Assembly (NCBI GenBank): GCA_023395755.1
Contig: JAEWYG010000222.1
Span: 1-10,011, forward strand
Direction of reading: 5' to 3'
Source of the DNA: Actinomycetes bacterium
GTDB taxonomy: Bacteria; Actinomycetota; Coriobacteriia; Coriobacteriales; Eggerthellaceae
Length of the DNA: 10,011 nucleotides
Shown: positions 7,443-10,011 of the stretch, one piece after another
Numbering within the stretch: position 1 is the stretch's first letter
How the letters are laid out: the number at the start of each line of letters is the position of its first letter
Notes under the pieces: model-generated
What the model was told of the DNA's origin: nothing
The model's input: only the letters and a program-made list of their open reading frames with translations
Database searches by the model: none
Position numbers and translations under genes: made by a program

Positions 7443-8882
7443 TTACTTTGCATGCGATGAGGGGTTTTCACTGCCGGGCTTCAAGGATTCTGTACGTCCA
7501 GCATCAGCCTTAAAACCGCGCCCATCGTCGTGCGGTAAGTCACCCGGCTTTCGACCAGACGACACGCGAGGCGTTGCCTCAAAACGGTCACGTGCCGCTG
7601 CATCGGTGCGGTAGGCCTCCCAGCCACGATCACCGGGCTGATAAAACGAACCACGGGCTAAACCATCGGGTAGGTACTGCTGCTGAACCCAACCGCTGGG
7701 ATAGTTGTGTGGGTACAGGTAAGAACCGTAATGTTCCGAACCAGGCCGATGACGATCACGCAGATGATCGGGAACCTTACGCACCGGGCCACGACGCACC
7801 TCCGAAAGGGCATCGAAGATACCACAGGCGGCGTTTGACTTGGGGGCCAATGCCATGTATACGGCAGCTTGTGCCAAATTCAGCTGACACTCGGGGTATC
7901 CGATAACCTCAGCCGATTTGAAAGCTGCCTCAGCTATGAGGAGCGCCTGCGGATCGGCGTTGCCGATATCCTCGGATGCCAAAATGAAAATACGGCGTGC
8001 GATGAACTTTGGGTCCTCGCCGCCATCAATCATGCGCGCAAGCCAATACAGTGCCGCATCGGGATCGCTGCCTCGCATCGACTTAATGAAAGCAGATATT
8101 ACGTCATAGTGCATATCTTTGTTTTTGTCGTAAGGTAACGCACGATGCGGCGTGGCGGCCCGAACTGCGGCCTCGTCGATCTTTGCGGGCATCGTAGTCG
8201 TACCAGGCGTCATCATGCCAGCAGCAAGTTCAAGTGTCGTAAGTGCGGTGCGGCCGTCGCCTCCCGCTAAAAGCACAATAGCATCGCACGCCTTGGGTTC
8301 AAGATGATACAACCCACCCAAACCACGTTCGTCGGCAACCGCACGACTTACCAACTCCGCGATATCACCATCAGACAATGCGTGTAACTCTACAATACGA
8401 GATCGGCTGATCAGAGCCGAGTTCACTTCGAAAAAAGGATTCTCGGTCGTAGCTCCCACCAACACCAAAACTCGGTCTTCCACCGCATGGAGCAAAGCAT
8501 CTTGCTGGCTACGATTAAACCGATGTATCTCATCGATGAAGAGAATAGTACGCAACCCACTCATAGACAAGCGCTTCTCAGCCGCATCGATCTCGCGACG
8601 CAAATCGGCTACTGTGCCGCCAATAGCCGACACCTCCACAAACGTAGCCTTCGTCGTTTCAGCCACAACATGTGCAAGCGAGGTTTTGCCGGTACCAGCC
8701 GGTCCGAACAGAATAACCGAACTCAAATGATCCTGCTCAATGGCGTTACGAAGCCAGCTTCCCGGCCCTACCGCTTCGTCTTGCCCAACCAGTTCATCAA
8801 GAGAACGCGGTCGCATACGCACCGCAAGCGGCGCGACCTTTGACTTGCGTTCATTCTCCATTTCGGTAAATAAAGTATCCAT
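7443..8882 (-). CDS. rarA: Replication-associated recombination protein A (RarA/MgsA AAA+ ATPase)
   Basis: The 479-residue product is a AAA+ ATPase of the RarA/MgsA/WRNIP1 family, related to clamp-loader subunits, which acts on stalled or gapped replication forks. LAVRMRPRSLDELVGQ (19-34) is the typical start. Walker A is GPAGTGKTS (60-68), Walker B ILFIDEIHRF (113-122), sensor 1 ATTENPFF (144-151), and the arginine finger lies in ALISRSRI (156-163). The C-terminal tetramerisation region has MRGSDPDAALYWLARMIDGG, EDIGNADP and the closing YLYPHNYPSGWVQQQYLPDG. The usual length is about 420-450; the extra 40 residues after the conserved end form a polar, probably disordered tail. The ATG at 8882 was chosen because homology begins just after it; the ATG at 8945 would add 21 unrelated residues and overlap a terminator. 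No Shine-Dalgarno precedes 8882, see the promoter entry. Confidence 0.95.
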   Translation of the reverse strand: MDTLFTEMENERKSKVAPLAVRMRPRSLDELVGQDEAVGPGSWLRNAIEQDHLSSVILFGPAGTGKTSLAHVVAETTKATFVEVSAIGGTVADLRREIDAAEKRLSMSGLRTILFIDEIHRFNRSQQDALLHAVEDRVLVLVGATTENPFFEVNSALISRSRIVELHALSDGDIAELVSRAVADERGLGGLYHLEPKACDAIVLLAGGDGRTALTTLELAAGMMTPGTTTMPAKIDEAAVRAATPHRALPYDKNKDMHYDVISAFIKSMRGSDPDAALYWLARMIDGGEDPKFIARRIFILASEDIGNADPQALLIAEAAFKSAEVIGYPECQLNLAQAAVYMALAPKSNAACGIFDALSEVRRGPVRKVPDHLRDRHRPGSEHYGSYLYPHNYPSGWVQQQYLPDGLARGSFYQPGDRGWEAYRTDAAARDRFEATPRVSSGRKPGDLPHDDGRGFKADAGRTESLKPGSENPSSHAK

Positions 8883-8889
8883 ATTTTCT

Positions 8890-8919
8890 ATAGTATCATA
8901 CGAACGTCTGTTTGCACAA
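8890..8919 (-). promoter_or_regulatory. rarA promoter, likely giving a leaderless mRNA
   Basis: On the minus strand TTGTGC (8919-8914) and TACTAT (8895-8890) are separated by 18 bases. An overlapping TATGAT (8900-8895) is the better -10 match but lacks a -35. Initiation from either falls between about 8888 and 8882, so the transcript would start at or within six bases of the rarA ATG. The absence of any Shine-Dalgarno there agrees with leaderless translation, which is common in Actinobacteria. Confidence 0.5.
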
Positions 8920-8943
8920 TGCTTCGGTTTGTCTGCTGTATGC

Positions 8944-8970
8944 AAAAACCGAGGCTCGGGTCCCCCGGTT
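8944..8970 (-). terminator. Intrinsic terminator upstream of rarA
   Basis: The minus strand reads AACCGGGG (8970-8963), an 8-base loop, CCTCGGTT (8954-8947) and continues as TTT, giving a run of five T (8948-8944). The stem has eight pairs with one G·U. The plus strand has no T-run after the stem, so it works only leftwards. It lies 62 bases before the rarA ATG and would stop transcripts arriving from the right. Confidence 0.7.
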
Positions 8971-9014
8971 GAGACACGCCCTCTCTAACTACCGCGTCCT
9001 ATTTGTCCATGACT
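8944..9014 (-). ncRNA. Candidate small RNA or rarA leader (unrecognised)
   Basis: A short minus-strand unit lies between promoter-like boxes (9049-9021) and the terminator at 8970-8944. The predicted transcript is about 70 nt. It has one internal hairpin, GACGCG (8998-8993) with CGTGTC (8978-8973), six pairs with one G·U and a 14-base loop GTAGTTAGAGAGGG, followed two bases later by the terminator hairpin. It contains only a three-codon frame (ATG GAC AAA TAG, 9010-8999) and no protein gene. I do not recognise it as a known RNA family or riboswitch. It could be an independent small RNA, or a terminated leader of rarA, since rarA lies directly downstream. No obvious antiterminator partner for the terminator's 5' arm is visible, which favours the small-RNA reading. 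Confidence 0.4.
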
Positions 9015-9020
9015 TTTTAA

Positions 9021-9049
9021 ATCATATAAACACCATGGGCACCTGACAG
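9021..9049 (-). promoter_or_regulatory. Promoter-like boxes for the candidate small RNA
   Basis: On the minus strand CTGTCA (9049-9044) and TATGAT (9026-9021) are spaced exactly 17 bases apart. They match the consensus in four and five of six positions. Initiation would be near 9014, at an A within a run of A. Confidence 0.45.
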
Positions 9050-9103
9050 CGTTTTCGCCAGGAGAGCAGAATTGAAAATCGGGCAACAGTCTCATGTCAA
9101 GAC

Positions 9104-9131
9104 TTTATTTACCGCTGATCACCAGTATACT
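9104..9131 (+). promoter_or_regulatory. 6S RNA promoter
   Basis: TATACT (9126-9131) is a good -10 box and stands seven bases before the predicted 5' end of the 6S RNA at about 9138. The -35 region is poor; the best hexamer is TTTATT (9104-9109) with a 16-base spacer. An activator or another sigma preference may compensate. Confidence 0.55.
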
Positions 9132-9137
9132 TTAAGA

Positions 9138-9308
9138 AGGTCCTGCCCTCGAAGCCACACTTTGCGATGGACCGATGCTAATACTCGAGGGAGCTCAAGA
9201 TAGCGTGTGAAATGGAGATTCGTATCTGTTGATGCGAAAGCCAGGAAGCAGGCTGCGAGCACCCACCTTTTAAGGTGGGTTCATCCTTCTGGCCGGGGGC
9301 TGGGCTTA
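9138..9308 (+). ncRNA. ssrS: 6S RNA
   Basis: 6S RNA mimics an open promoter and binds the housekeeping RNA polymerase holoenzyme, mainly in stationary phase. The sequence folds as expected for this family. The closing stem pairs AGGTCC-TGCCC (9138-9148) with GGGC-TGGGCTT (9297-9307). A second stem pairs GATGGACC (9166-9173) with GGTTCATC (9278-9285), all eight positions matching with one G·U. A bubble follows, whose 3' side holds the hairpin ACCCACC/GGTGGGT (9261-9267, 9274-9280). This hairpin competes with the second stem, as known for 6S. GCTC (9193-9196) with GAGC (9257-9260) closes the bubble. The apical hairpin is TTCGTATC/GATGCGAA (9219-9226, 9231-9238). The size of about 170 nt, the GTCCTG start and the single-gene setting next to rarA support the call. 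It lies divergent to rarA and convergent with the histidine kinase gene. The exact ends are estimated. Confidence 0.82.
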
Positions 9309-9312
9309 AGAT

Positions 9313-9337
9313 AAACCGCAGATAACTGCGGTTTTTT
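9313..9337 (+). terminator. Intrinsic terminator of the 6S RNA
   Basis: AAACCGCAG (9313-9321) and CTGCGGTTT (9326-9334) form a perfect nine-pair stem with an ATAA loop, and the T-run spans 9332-9337. On the minus strand the same stem is followed only by TTTATC, so it would act weakly, if at all, on the histidine kinase transcript. Confidence 0.85.
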
Positions 9338-9406
9338 CCTATAACTCCCGGTTTTTCGCTTCCTTGTTAATAACCAGAACCTATGCGCAGTCACCTATCT
9401 CACTAA

Positions 9407-10011
9407 CTAAGCGGCCGGCAAACGTAACACGAAAATAGTACCGCCACCTATGGCGCTTTCCACCTCAATGGTGCCATGGTGATACATTACGGCATGCTTA
9501 ACAATGGCCAACCCAAGGCCGGTTCCACCCGTTTCTTTCGAACGACTTTTATCCACCCGGAAAAAGCGCTCAAACACCTTCTCGCGCAAATCTTCAGGAA
9601 TACCCGGGCCGGTGTCACTCACACGCACGATCACCGTATCGCGCGGCTCAAGTGTCTCCCCCTCATCACCCGAAGCGCCCTCCGATGTAGGAGAGGTCGA
9701 TGGGGGCACCGGCAATGTCATCGCTTTCTCCACTTCAAAACGCACCACAACACTACCGCCCACATGGTTATAACGAATACCGTTTTCCACCAGGTTATAA
9801 ATCATCTCTTCGGCAAGCGTCTCAGTCCCCGCAATAACGGCAGACGACCCTTCAACTCTCACTTCGATACCCTGATCGGCCGCAAAACTTCCCAGACGAC
9901 TCGACACACGCTCAGCAACGGCACGTAAATCGATACGCGTCGATTCGTCACCAAACGCCGACTCGTCCAACCGCGACAACGTAAGCACGTCGTTGATAAG
10001 CGAGCGCATTG
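9407..10011 (-). CDS. Sensor histidine kinase, C-terminal ATP-binding part (cut by window edge)
   Basis: At least 200 residues are visible. The first, MRSLINDVLTLSRLDESAF, match the end of the HisKA dimerisation helices; the phosphoacceptor His lies outside the window. The HATPase domain has the N box NLVENGIRYN (72-81 of the visible part), G1 DTGPGIP (132-138), F box FERFF (147-151) and G2 GGTGLGLAI (161-169), all intact. It autophosphorylates with ATP and passes phosphate to a response regulator, probably encoded upstream beyond the edge. The form is that of PhoR-like, membrane-bound kinases, but the sensor part is not visible and the signal cannot be named. A Pro/Ser/Thr/Glu-rich insert (about 96-123) between N and G1 boxes is unusual. 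The visible ATG at 10009 is internal, not the true start. The stop is 69 bases from the 6S terminator and no strong minus-strand terminator follows directly. Confidence 0.92.
   Translation of the reverse strand, partial: MRSLINDVLTLSRLDESAFGDESTRIDLRAVAERVSSRLGSFAADQGIEVRVEGSSAVIAGTETLAEEMIYNLVENGIRYNHVGGSVVVRFEVEKAMTLPVPPSTSPTSEGASGDEGETLEPRDTVIVRVSDTGPGIPEDLREKVFERFFRVDKSRSKETGGTGLGLAIVKHAVMYHHGTIEVESAIGGGTIFVLRLPAA

Larger units (their letters stand above)
8864..9114. repeat. 13-bp inverted repeat, rarA codons 2-6 and 6S promoter
   Basis: CGGTAAATAAAGT at 8864-8876 recurs as its exact reverse complement ACTTTATTTACCG at 9102-9114. The left arm lies within the first codons of rarA, the right arm in the -35 region of the 6S RNA promoter. 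No loop structure is implied over this distance. It may be chance or a shared binding site. Confidence 0.4.

Noticed and set aside
7431..7443. Palindrome ACCGATCGGT next to GGTACC at the rarA stop, considered as a terminator or operator
   Set aside because: It has no loop or T-run and overlaps the stop codon; no second copy was noticed in the window.
8971..9000. tRNA-like segment in the gap before rarA
   Set aside because: Fragments such as GTAGTTAGAG resemble a D-arm, but no acceptor stem, anticodon arm or T-arm can be completed.
9407..9928. Plus-strand open frames opposite the histidine kinase
   Set aside because: They are shadows of a kinase frame with all ATP-binding motifs intact.

Overview
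The window reads as a chromosomal housekeeping segment of a Gram-positive actinobacterium with roughly 50% GC. The order rarA – DUF948 protein – (membrane protein) – alaS – ruvX – mltG – aroE is, from general knowledge, the arrangement seen in many Actinobacteria. The AI-2E-type protein next to alaS also recalls Bacillus yrrI–alaS. The moderate GC and the mix of actinobacterial and Firmicute-like traits suggest the class Coriobacteriia, perhaps a Cryptobacterium-like oral species. That placement is inference and would need a search.

Layout. All protein genes lie on the minus strand, so they are transcribed from right to left. At the right edge (9407-10011) is the ATP-binding half of a sensor histidine kinase. 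A 524-nt gap (8883-9406) separates it from rarA and is the richest non-coding part. It holds a 6S RNA gene on the plus strand (about 9138-9308) with its own promoter and terminator. It also holds a possible small RNA or leader on the minus strand (about 9014-8944) with promoter-like boxes, a stem-loop and a good intrinsic terminator. The rarA promoter lies so close to its ATG that the mRNA may be leaderless. Next come rarA (7443-8882), a DUF948-type membrane-anchored protein with an extended -10 promoter (6572-7336), and an AI-2E family membrane protein (5209-6555), followed by a GC-rich hairpin terminator (5150-5186). Then follows a tight cluster: alaS (2454-5087), ruvX (2030-2446), mltG (854-2010), a YqeG-type HAD phosphatase (122-811) and the first 41 codons of aroE (1-125).

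How the genes fit together. The alaS cluster joins translation (alanyl-tRNA synthetase), RNA/DNA processing (RuvX), peptidoglycan chain termination (MltG) and the shikimate pathway (AroE). Spacings are short (7, 19 and 42 nt, and a 4-nt ATGA overlap), which points to one transcript. RarA acts at stalled replication forks. 6S RNA controls RNA polymerase globally.

The main anomaly is mltG. It is split by what looks like a single missing base near 1498-1501, which creates an in-frame TAG and separates the membrane-anchored N-terminal half from the catalytic half. I saw no mobile elements, CRISPR arrays, tRNA or rRNA genes, and no defence system. The window is mostly ordinary core genome; the RNA-rich gap and the broken mltG deserve a second look.
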